NCBI GenBank assembly: GCA_937921995.1
Contig: CAKZVF010000217.1
Coordinates: 1 to 49,240 of the forward strand
Origin: an uncultured Pirellulaceae bacterium
GTDB taxonomy: Bacteria > Planctomycetota > Planctomycetia > Pirellulales > Pirellulaceae
Length of the DNA: 49,240 bases
Reading direction: 5' to 3'
A program made the position numbers and the translations under genes. A model generated the notes under the pieces. It had not been told where the DNA came from, searched no databases, and worked only from the letters and a program-made list of their open reading frames with translations. Of the stretch, positions 8,029-15,650 are shown piece after piece (within the stretch, counting starts at the first letter, position 1; each line of letters starts with the position of its first letter).

Positions 8029-8301
8029 TTAAGCGTTCGCTTTGGCTTTCTTGATCGCGGCTTGCAAACGCGACTTACCGCGGCTGGCTTTGTTCTTGTG
8101 AATGATGCCCTTGGCACCGGCGCGATCTAGCTTTCGAGAAGCGTCGCGGTATTCAAGTTCAGCCTTCTCCAAATCGCCTGCGGCCACAGCCGCGAGTACC
8201 GACTTGATCTGAGTCTTCATCGCTGATTTGGTGGACTTGTTGCGTTGTTGAAGCTTTTCGTTTTGGCGAAGGCGTTTGGCTGCACTGCGTGTATTTGGCA
8301 T
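8029..8301 (-). CDS. rpsT: 30S ribosomal protein S20
   Basis: S20 is a primary 16S rRNA-binding protein of the small ribosomal subunit. The 90-residue basic protein starts MPNTRSAAKRLRQNEK and has the typical three-helix layout, with the central KSAMKT segment and the conserved KGIIHKNKASRGKSRL near the C-terminus. The length is normal. It is a single gene, convergent with trmB and divergent from the hemD-like gene across 213 bases that should hold both promoters. Confidence 0.97.
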   Translation of the reverse strand: MPNTRSAAKRLRQNEKLQQRNKSTKSAMKTQIKSVLAAVAAGDLEKAELEYRDASRKLDRAGAKGIIHKNKASRGKSRLQAAIKKAKANA

Positions 8302-8514
8302 AATTCTTCAGAAATATCTGTACTTGGTTCTTTTGGTTATTTTTGGACCCGATAATATCTCAATAACCGTTGATCTTGTCCACGGGTATTTTCGGCATTT
8401 TGTAAGGGATATGTTCTCTTAAATGCCATAAAACGCCCCCAAGCCGCTCGGGCGACCGATTCCCGGCTGTTATTCGCGATTTTCACCGATCATTGTTCAC
8501 CTACAATTCTGAAT

Positions 8515-9312
8515 ATGAACCTGCCTGACCAAGCATCCCCCCGCCGATCTCCGCTTGCCGGGCAAACGGTGCTGATTACGCGGGCCGCTCATCAAAGTTC
8601 AGCGTTTGCCCAGAAGATTTCTGAACGTGGGGCCACGGCCGTATTTCAACCCGCCATCGAAATCGTCGGTCCCGAGGATTGGACGATGGCCGATAGCCTG
8701 ATCAAGAATTTGTCGGAATACGCGCGGCTGGTGTTCGTCAGCACCAATGCGGTGACCTTTTTCTTCGATCGCGTCATCCATCTGGGGCAAATGGAGGCCC
8801 TGAAGGCGGTGGCTCCCGAGATCGTCGCTATCGGCGCGGGGACCGAAGCAGCGATCGAGTCTTATGGATTGACCGTTTCCAGGGTACCCGAAAACTCCAA
8901 CAGCCAATCTTTAGCCAAACTATTGATCGAAAATCCGGTCCCTTCCAACACAGCCATCTTTCGCGCCGATCGAGGCAGTGATGTGCTGAGCGACCGGTTG
9001 GCACAAGAGGGAATCGATTTCGAAGAACTGGTGATCTACCGCAGTCAGAACGTGCTGCAACCGGATCCCGCGGTGGAGGATCAAATGGCGGCAGCGAAAA
9101 TTGATTGGACGACGATTACCAGTTCGGCCATTGGAGACTCCGTCGCCAATCAGTTCGGCGGTGCGCTGCGGCAGACGAAGATCGCTACCATCAGTCCGAC
9201 GACGACGGACGCAATGGAGCGGTTGGGGTTCACCGTCGCTGCCGAAGCGGGACGATACGACCTAGACGGAATCATCGCTGCCATGGAATCCTTTGAAGAG
9301 GCACGTCGATGA
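8515..9312 (+). CDS. hemD: Uroporphyrinogen-III synthase
   Basis: HemD closes hydroxymethylbilane with D-ring inversion to make uroporphyrinogen III, the branch point to haem, sirohaem and corrinoids. The 265-residue protein shows the two-domain family pattern: LAGQTVLITRAAHQS near the N-terminus, VFVSTNAVTFFFDR, IGAGTEAAIESYGL in the first half, then LVIYRS, TITSSAIGDSVANQF and the C-terminal ATISPTTTDAMERLGF. The family has low sequence identity, so assignment rests on this order of motifs. The cmoB-like gene begins within its last codons, so the two are probably co-transcribed. Confidence 0.88.
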   Translation: MNLPDQASPRRSPLAGQTVLITRAAHQSSAFAQKISERGATAVFQPAIEIVGPEDWTMADSLIKNLSEYARLVFVSTNAVTFFFDRVIHLGQMEALKAVAPEIVAIGAGTEAAIESYGLTVSRVPENSNSQSLAKLLIENPVPSNTAIFRADRGSDVLSDRLAQEGIDFEELVIYRSQNVLQPDPAVEDQMAAAKIDWTTITSSAIGDSVANQFGGALRQTKIATISPTTTDAMERLGFTVAAEAGRYDLDGIIAAMESFEEARR

Positions 9313-10333
9313 AGGCGGAGTCTGGAAACCAACTTTGAATGCTTCCCCTCTTTTTGATCGGAGTGATTTCTTCGAACGCATGGAAGCAACAGGCCACCCT
9401 GCCCTGCTGCAATGGTCAGGGCGTTTGCGCGAAATTTGCGATCAACGTTTGGTTTCCAACAACGATGCGTTATTCGAATCTTGGAAAGCGGTGCTGGACC
9501 GGCTTCCCGCGGTCGGTCGGGGATCATTGGATGCACACGGCGAAGTGATTCGCGTGGTCGGTCAATGCCAATCAAGCGATCCAACGGGCGCTCTTCGCGC
9601 GGATCTGTTACAACTGAATCCGTGGCGTATTGGTCCCTACCATTTGTGCGGCGTCGACGTTGATACCGAATGGCGTTCGAACTTGAAATGGGAGCGGTTC
9701 GCCTCCAAGGTCTATTTCGACGACGCCAAAGTTTTGGATGTCGGCTGCAACAACGGCTATTTTGGATTCAAAGCACTTGCCGCCGGCGCTGATTGGGTGA
9801 TGGGCGTGGAACCGTTCTTGCTGTACACCGTGCAGCACGAGATCTTCCGTCGCTATCTGGCCGATCCTGCTGCGATCGGGGTGATGCCAATCAAGGCCGC
9901 TGAGATTCCCGCGGACCTGAGGATATTCGATGTTGCGCTTTCGATGGGCGTGTTGTACCACCGAAAGAATCCGATCGGACATCTTGAGACATTACACGGC
10001 GCTTTGCGAAAACGTGGCCAATTGATTCTTGAAACGATGGCGATCGAATCAGACAGCGCCGACGTGATCGTGCCCAAGAATAAATTTGCAAAGATGCGTG
10101 GGATTTGGTTCATGCCGACGGTGGGCATGTTAAAACGGTGGCTGAAGCGGATCGGTTTTGAAGAGATTGAGGTCGTCGATGTTTCGGTGACTGATGCCAG
10201 TGAGCAGCGTAAGACTCCGTTTATGCCGTTTGAGTCGCTGAGCGATTTCCTTGACCCGAACGATGCCGCAAAAACGATAGAGGGTTATCCAACGCCCGTG
10301 CGCGTGGTGATCTCAGCGGTTCGCGGACGCTGA
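9293..10333 (+). CDS. cmoB: tRNA U34 carboxymethyltransferase-like protein (CmoB)
   Basis: CmoB transfers a carboxymethyl group from carboxy-SAM to 5-hydroxyuridine at tRNA position 34, giving cmo5U. Visible family features are DTEWRSNLKWER before the Rossmann fold, the SAM loop LDVGCNNGYFGF, SMGVLYHRKNPIGHLE, the LETMAIE segment, and the C-terminal SLSDFLDPNDAAKTIEGYP. The first start is a TTG at 9293, inside the last codons of hemD; a TTG at 9335 would also give a family-length protein. No cmoA gene, which makes the cofactor, is in this window. A related SAM methyltransferase using a different substrate remains possible. Confidence 0.85.
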   Translation: MKRHVDEGGVWKPTLNASPLFDRSDFFERMEATGHPALLQWSGRLREICDQRLVSNNDALFESWKAVLDRLPAVGRGSLDAHGEVIRVVGQCQSSDPTGALRADLLQLNPWRIGPYHLCGVDVDTEWRSNLKWERFASKVYFDDAKVLDVGCNNGYFGFKALAAGADWVMGVEPFLLYTVQHEIFRRYLADPAAIGVMPIKAAEIPADLRIFDVALSMGVLYHRKNPIGHLETLHGALRKRGQLILETMAIESDSADVIVPKNKFAKMRGIWFMPTVGMLKRWLKRIGFEEIEVVDVSVTDASEQRKTPFMPFESLSDFLDPNDAAKTIEGYPTPVRVVISAVRGR

Positions 10334-10474
10334 AATCGGAACTTTCCTACATAATCGCGGTTTAAAAAATCCATCAATTAGCGGGTTTAATAGTCTCAGG
10401 CCGCAGAAAATTCCGTTTCGCGTCAATTGACGGGGCGGTGGCGATTATAAAAGGATTAAAGGCGCCTTCAAACC

Positions 10475-12397
10475 ATGGTCGATTTTAAAAAATACATCGG
10501 TCGTCGGCGCGATGTCCAACCGGCGACTCCACCTTTCAAGAAGTTGAACATGCGACAACGATCCAAGTGTAAAATAAATCGAACCGGTGCCTCAACGCCG
10601 GCGAAGATCGTCACGTTGATCATTCTGGTGATGGTTGGGATCGGCATCTATTCGTGGCTGAGTGTCGGCGACGCAGGGCCGTCCTTCGCCCCGATCACCA
10701 CCGCGGTGACCAAGGGCGATTTCGTTGCGAAAGTGCTTGACCAAGGCGAAATCGAAAGTAGCGAAAACTTTGAGATCCGTTGCGAAGTGAAGGCTCGCAA
10801 CGGGCAGATCAGCGTCCTCAACGTGGCCGCTGAAGGGATCGAGGTCAAACCGGGTGATTTTTTGGTGCAGCTTGATTCGGCTTCCTTCGACAAAGAACTT
10901 GAACAGCAGAATATTGCGATCGCGTCGGCCAAAACAAAAGTCATCAAAGCGGAGACTGTTTTGGAAACGGCCAAAGCCTCCAAACGCGAGTACGAAGAAG
11001 GGGTTTTCGTCGAAGCGCTGCAGACGGTCGAAAACGATATCTTCGACGCGCAATCTCAGATCTCCACCGCCAAGCAGGAACTGGAACAGTCCATCGCGGT
11101 GATGGAGCATAGCGAAAAACTTCACAGCCGAGGATTTATTACTCAGCGTCAACTCAACGCCGACGAGTTCGCAGTTGAGAAAGCCAAGATCGCGATTAAG
11201 AAAGCGGAGAATTTGCTGTCGCTGGCCAAACAAAAGAAAAAGGTGTTGGTCGAGGTTACTCAGGAAAAAGAACTGACGCAACTCGACGCCGAGATCCGCG
11301 CCGCGAAGGTTGATCTGGACAGCCAGCAAAAATCCTTTGAAGTCGAAAAGCAAAAGCTGGCTGATATTAATGACGCGATCACAAAATGCCGCATCGTCGC
11401 ACCCGAGGGAGTTCAAGGGCAATTGGTTTACGCCAAGGAATCACGTGGACGCGGCGATGAATGGGTGATGGAGGAAGGGGCGAGCGTTCGAGAGAATCAA
11501 GTTCTGGTACGCGTGCCTGACCCCAAAAAGATGCAGGTCAAAGCGCTTATCAATGAACAGAGTATTACGCAGATCGAGCCCAACATGCCGGCGACGGTGC
11601 AGGTCGACGCGCTCAATAGCAGTACGCTCAAAGGGATCGTTGTGAAGGTGAATCAGTATGCCGAATCCAAGGGCTGGTTCGGTTCCAACGTCCGCAAGTA
11701 CGCCGTGTATATACGTATCATTGATCCGCCGCTGAGCCTTAAACCGGGAATGAATGCGTCGGTGTCGATCCAGTCGCGATTCGAACAAGATACGTTGCTG
11801 GCTCCGCTGCAGACGGTTTACAGCGTGCAGGGACGCAGCTTTTGCTTGGTCAAAAACGGTGACAACTACGAAACAAAAGAAGTCGTCGTCGGCGGTGATA
11901 ACTCCAAGATGGTGATGTTCAAAGATGGCGTCAATGTTGGTGACGAACTGGTGATGAATCCGGGTGCCTACAAAGATCGGATGGAGCTTCCCGAGGTCCT
12001 GGCGGACGAACAGATTGAGCTGCCAGAGAACGTCACCTTGGTCAAAACTGAGGGCAAAGCCGAAGGCGGCAAGCCACGTGGGCGTTCCGAGGGCGGTGGC
12101 CGGCCCGAGAGTGGAACGCGTAGCGGAGGTGGCGGAGCTGATAGAACCAGCGGTATGGTCGATGGGATAATGTCTAAATACGATACCAACAGCGACGGTA
12201 CGATCGACGCGACCGAGATGGCAACTCTGGAGGGCCGCTCCAAGAGCTTCATCGGAGATGCTGATGCGGATTCCGATGGAACGGTGACCAAAGCGGAATT
12301 GACCAAAGCGGCGAAAAAAATGATGTCACAGTGGGGCGGTGGCGGCGGTGGAAGACCCGCAGCGTCCGGGGAAGGATCTTCCGGGAGTCAGCCATGA
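10475..12397 (+). CDS. Periplasmic adaptor (MacA/HlyD-type) with EF-hand tail
   Basis: This is the adaptor of an ABC export system, linking the inner-membrane permease to the periplasm or an outer-membrane channel. The 640-residue protein has a basic cytoplasmic N-terminus, one membrane helix (about residues 43-64), a biotinyl-lipoyl-like segment, a long Lys/Glu/Gln coiled-coil hairpin (about 135-305) and a beta-barrel portion. After a Gly/Arg/Ser-rich linker (about 530-555) come two EF-hand calcium loops, DTNSDGTIDATE (570-581) and DADSDGTVTKAE (597-608), which adaptors normally lack. The downstream ATPase gene overlaps its stop by four bases (ATGA), giving an operon with the ATPase and probably the permease. 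Confidence 0.88.
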   Translation: MVDFKKYIGRRRDVQPATPPFKKLNMRQRSKCKINRTGASTPAKIVTLIILVMVGIGIYSWLSVGDAGPSFAPITTAVTKGDFVAKVLDQGEIESSENFEIRCEVKARNGQISVLNVAAEGIEVKPGDFLVQLDSASFDKELEQQNIAIASAKTKVIKAETVLETAKASKREYEEGVFVEALQTVENDIFDAQSQISTAKQELEQSIAVMEHSEKLHSRGFITQRQLNADEFAVEKAKIAIKKAENLLSLAKQKKKVLVEVTQEKELTQLDAEIRAAKVDLDSQQKSFEVEKQKLADINDAITKCRIVAPEGVQGQLVYAKESRGRGDEWVMEEGASVRENQVLVRVPDPKKMQVKALINEQSITQIEPNMPATVQVDALNSSTLKGIVVKVNQYAESKGWFGSNVRKYAVYIRIIDPPLSLKPGMNASVSIQSRFEQDTLLAPLQTVYSVQGRSFCLVKNGDNYETKEVVVGGDNSKMVMFKDGVNVGDELVMNPGAYKDRMELPEVLADEQIELPENVTLVKTEGKAEGGKPRGRSEGGGRPESGTRSGGGGADRTSGMVDGIMSKYDTNSDGTIDATEMATLEGRSKSFIGDADADSDGTVTKAELTKAAKKMMSQWGGGGGGRPAASGEGSSGSQP

Positions 12398-13155
12398 GCG
12401 AGCCAACCAAGATGGCGGCCAGTCTCCGCAACCTGAAGAAACACTACGTCCTTAAAAGTGAAACGGTCAAAGCGCTACGTGGGATTTCGTTTGATATTCC
12501 AGAAGGTGATTACGTCGCAATTATGGGGCCCTCGGGATCAGGTAAGAGTACTCTACTGAACCTGTTGGGGTGTCTCGATCGCCCGACCGATGGGAGTTAC
12601 TTTTTGGGTGACCAAGACGTCGCGCAGATGACTGATGATCAGCTTTCGGAGGTTCGCGCGTCGCAGTTAGGTTTTGTGTTTCAATCTTACAACTTGATCG
12701 CTCAACTAAGCGTCGTGGAAAACATCGAAGTGCCGCTGTACTACATGGGGCAATTGAACAACGAATCACGCACCTTGAGCACACGATTGGCGACCATGGT
12801 TGGGTTGGGGCAGCGATTGGATCATCGACCGACCCAGTTATCCGGTGGTCAACAGCAGCGTGTGGCGATCGCCCGGTCGTTGGTCAACGATCCCTATTTC
12901 ATTCTGGCAGATGAAGCGACGGGAAATCTGGATTCGGTAACGACCGAAGAAATTTTGGCGCTGTTTCAACGGCTTAATGATGAAGGCCGTACGATCATCA
13001 TGGTCACCCATGAAAACGAAGTCAGTAAACACGCCAAACGCGTTATCTGGTTGAAGGATGGAGAAGTTCAATCGGATGAACCGGTGGAAGATCGAGCCGT
13101 CTTTACGACCCAGCGGATTCAAGAGATCTCACAGAATGCGGAGGTGAGGACTTAG
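12394..13155 (+). CDS. ABC transporter ATPase (MacB/LolD type)
   Basis: A 253-residue nucleotide-binding subunit driving the export system. It has Walker A GPSGSGKST (residues 45-53), the Q-loop FQSYN (96-100), the ABC signature LSGGQQQR (149-156) and Walker B ILADEATGNLD (170-180), followed by the VTHE switch. The order and wording match the MacB/LolD/FtsE branch. The start at 12394 is chosen because it overlaps the adaptor stop; an upstream in-frame start at 12331 would lie deep inside the adaptor. The permease is encoded separately 376 bases downstream rather than fused as in enterobacterial MacB. Confidence 0.95.
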   Translation: MSEPTKMAASLRNLKKHYVLKSETVKALRGISFDIPEGDYVAIMGPSGSGKSTLLNLLGCLDRPTDGSYFLGDQDVAQMTDDQLSEVRASQLGFVFQSYNLIAQLSVVENIEVPLYYMGQLNNESRTLSTRLATMVGLGQRLDHRPTQLSGGQQQRVAIARSLVNDPYFILADEATGNLDSVTTEEILALFQRLNDEGRTIIMVTHENEVSKHAKRVIWLKDGEVQSDEPVEDRAVFTTQRIQEISQNAEVRT

Positions 13156-13531
13156 TGAGCAGCGTACATTTTTAAAACCTTAGCCGCCGGGCGCTAGCCG
13201 CGGGTTATGGAGCCTTTACCAGAAGCACCGTGAAAACGTTACGCGACGAACCAGCGGCTGGCGTTTAATGGCACTCGCTTTCCAAAGCTATCAGACAACA
13301 GTTTAACGACGAGCCGGTAGGCGACCGTGTTTGGCGGGGCGAAAAGCCGACGCCTGCCGGCTAGTCGTTAAACTGACAAAGCATAGTCCTGTTTGACCAA
13401 ACCGATTCTAAACTCCTTAAATCTCAAGTAAGTGCTATTGGGCAACCCCCTTTAGCGAACAGTAAGTACTATCGACCCCCTCCCCTGCCGCTTGGGTTTC
13501 AGATTCTAAAAAAAAAATTTAGCCACACCCC
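13156..13531. other. Intergenic region with palindromic repeats between ATPase and permease
   Basis: No gene is seen in these 376 bases. The left part (about 13184-13262) holds GC-rich partial inverted segments around GCCGGGCGCTAGCC and CCAGCGGCTGGCG. A complete hairpin follows at 13301-13373. The last 100 bases are plainer and end in an A-run before the permease ATG, which has no strong ribosome site. The permease may have its own promoter here or be read through from the adaptor operon. Confidence 0.6.
13301..13373. repeat. Palindromic intergenic element, complete copy
   Basis: The 23-base arms 13301-13323 and 13351-13373 are inverted copies with two mismatches, around a 27-base loop. The left arm plus the adjoining loop bases match the single arm at 7777-7811. 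The full copy could fold as a long hairpin in RNA between the ATPase and permease genes. It looks like a dispersed REP/MITE-like element of this genome. Confidence 0.8.
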
Positions 13532-14872
13532 ATGAGATTATTTCGCACCTTTAAACTGGGGCTCAAAAGCCTCTTGCTACACCCGATGCGTTCGGCATTG
13601 ACGGTGCTGGGTATCTTCATCGGTGTTGCCAGTGTGATTTGGCTGCTGGCGATCGGCGAAGGCATCAGCCGAGAGGCTCAGCGGCAGATCGAGGACTTGG
13701 GAGCTGAGAACATCATCGTGCGGTCGGTCAAACCGCCATCAACATCATCTGGAGCCAGCCGAACGATCGCTGATTTTGGCGTCAAGCGCGTAGAAGCCGA
13801 AAAGATACTGGAGACGATCCCGACCATCGAGCGCGTCGTCCCCATCCGCGAACTGCTACAGAACTTCATCTACAACGGGAACCCCAATGCAAAACCGATC
13901 GACGGCCGGTTGGTGGGTTGCACGCCTGAGTATGCGGCGATCAATCGTTTAGAGGTCGCCCGAGGGCACTTCATCACGCACCGCGAGGTCGAATCCAAAC
14001 GCGGGGTATGTGTCATCTCGGCGGTGCTTGCCGATCGGTTGTTTCCCTCGGAAGATCCGATCAACAAGCAAATGTATCTGCCGGAGAAACAAGAGTATTT
14101 TAGCATTGTCGGTGTCCTTAAAAAACGCAATGCAACCGCCGCGATCGGTGGTTCTCTGTCGGCTCAGGATTTTTCGCTGGATGTGTATATTCCCATCAGC
14201 ACCATGTATCAGCGGATGGGGGATCGAGAAGTGAAACGGGCTGGCGCTTCGTTTTCGATCACCGACTTCCAACTTTCGCAAATTACGATCCAAGTCGGTA
14301 AGATTGAAGATGTTCCCCGCACGGCGAAACTGATCGAAGCGACGCTGATGGCTGACGACGCCAATCGCCAAGACATCGCCGTCGTCGTTCCGTATGAATT
14401 GCTGGAACAAGCCAAGACGACGCGGTTGATGTTCATGATGTTCATGGGATTGATTGCCGCGATCTCATTGATTGTTGGCGGTATCGGCATTATGAACATT
14501 ATGTTGGCGACCGTTACCGAAAGAACGCGCGAAATCGGCATTCGCCGCGCTCTTGGTGGCAAACGCTCCGACATCACTCAGCAATTTTTGGTCGAAACGA
14601 TTTCGCTGTCGGTTGTCGGCGGATTGACGGGAGTGCTGGGTGGTTTGTTGTGCCCGTTGGTGGTTCATTACACTCGGCAAAGCGTGCAACAATTCGCGCC
14701 AGATTTTTACTTGAATCTACCAGAGGTCGCCAAAGTGATGAGCCCCGTGATTGTGCCGGCGTCGATTCCGATCGCGTTTTTTATCTCGGTGATCGTCGGT
14801 GTCATCTTTGGAATCTATCCCGCGATTCGAGCGGCTCAAATGGATCCGATCGAAGCGCTTCGGCACGAGTAG
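13532..14872 (+). CDS. ABC transporter permease (MacB/FtsX family)
   Basis: A 446-residue membrane subunit of the export system. It has the family layout: an N-terminal helix (PMRSALTVLGIFIGVASVIWL, about residues 19-40), a long periplasmic MacB-PCD domain (about 45-305), then three C-terminal helices including LIVGGIGIMNIMLATV with the following TERTREIGIRRALGG coupling motif. The protein ends with the typical PAIRAAQMDPIEALRHE. It works with the upstream adaptor and ATPase. The substrate cannot be told from sequence; related systems move lipoproteins, peptides or macrolides out of the inner membrane. Confidence 0.94.
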   Translation: MRLFRTFKLGLKSLLLHPMRSALTVLGIFIGVASVIWLLAIGEGISREAQRQIEDLGAENIIVRSVKPPSTSSGASRTIADFGVKRVEAEKILETIPTIERVVPIRELLQNFIYNGNPNAKPIDGRLVGCTPEYAAINRLEVARGHFITHREVESKRGVCVISAVLADRLFPSEDPINKQMYLPEKQEYFSIVGVLKKRNATAAIGGSLSAQDFSLDVYIPISTMYQRMGDREVKRAGASFSITDFQLSQITIQVGKIEDVPRTAKLIEATLMADDANRQDIAVVVPYELLEQAKTTRLMFMMFMGLIAAISLIVGGIGIMNIMLATVTERTREIGIRRALGGKRSDITQQFLVETISLSVVGGLTGVLGGLLCPLVVHYTRQSVQQFAPDFYLNLPEVAKVMSPVIVPASIPIAFFISVIVGVIFGIYPAIRAAQMDPIEALRHE

Positions 14873-15037
14873 TGTTGTGCTAGAAATGGGGGCTTAGATA
14901 TCACAGCCTGATCAGCCTGAGGTAAGTCGCCTGTGAGAAACCACAAAAAAGGGGGGCAGACTGGAGGTCAACCGCCCCTACATGCGTTTGTGCGCCATGA
15001 TTACACTTCCCCCATGCTGGAATTCAATGCAAGTTTT

Positions 15038-15325
15038 CTAGGTTGCTTTCTTGACCAAGCCGATGATGAAGAGCAATAACACAGCTCCGATCGTGCCAGA
15101 GAGAATCTCGTTGACGTACGGGACCGGAATTAGGTTCAAAGAACCGAAGAGGAAAGAGAACAGGAAAGCGCCGAGGATTCCAATGATGATGTTCGGCACC
15201 AAACCCATGCTGCGGCCTTTTAAAATTTGACCAGCCAAAAATCCAGCGATCGCGCCGATGACGACCGCCACTAAAATTCCAATCCAGTTGATACCAGCGG
15301 CCTGAGCAAGAAACATGATTTCCAT
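15038..15325 (-). CDS. GlsB/YeaQ/YmgE-family membrane protein
   Basis: A 95-residue protein of the transglycosylase-associated (GlsB/YeaQ/YmgE) family, small inner-membrane proteins linked to stress responses whose biochemical role is unclear. It has three hydrophobic helices: GILVAVVIGAIAGFLAGQIL (about residues 16-35), the central NIIIGILGAFLFSFLFGSL, and a C-terminal GTIGAVLLLFIIGLV. The Gly-rich helices and the LKGRSMGLVPNIIIGILGA junction are characteristic. A GGAG ribosome site precedes the ATG. It is a single gene facing the permease gene. Confidence 0.88.
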   Translation of the reverse strand: MEIMFLAQAAGINWIGILVAVVIGAIAGFLAGQILKGRSMGLVPNIIIGILGAFLFSFLFGSLNLIPVPYVNEILSGTIGAVLLLFIIGLVKKAT

Positions 15326-15650
15326 TTTGAACTCCGATAGAAGGGTATGTGATCCGAAAAAAAATCATTTCCGAATCGCTGAGCGGCAGAGTAACAAACG
15401 ACTTTGCCTAAAAAATATGGGACTGCTTTCATTCTTAAAAGATCCCTTAGAGAGAAAAGATCCAGCGCGATGGTTTTGCTCAAGGAAGTTCTCGCTTGGC
15501 CGGGAAACGTCGGTTTTTTGAGGGAAACGTCCTGTCTGTCGCGTCAGGATTTCGGACGAATTTTTAACTCGACACTCGTCTTACCAAATTTGAAGATAGG
15601 CCCTTTGGGCGGTCTTTCAAGGAAAGGGGGGCCTTGCGTGTCTAAGGTGA
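15326..15650. other. Intergenic region with no recognised feature
   Basis: These 325 bases separate the stop of the large secreted protein from the start of the GlsB-like gene, both on the minus strand. It must hold the promoter of the GlsB-like gene. The only structure noticed is the repeated phrase GGGAAACGTC (about 15501-15531) and a short GC-rich segment near 15600-15640. No ORF with a credible ribosome site was found. Confidence 0.5.

Noticed and set aside
14951-14978. GC-rich hairpin after the permease gene
   Set aside because: The five-base outer stem is weak and is not followed by a T tract, so it was not called a terminator.
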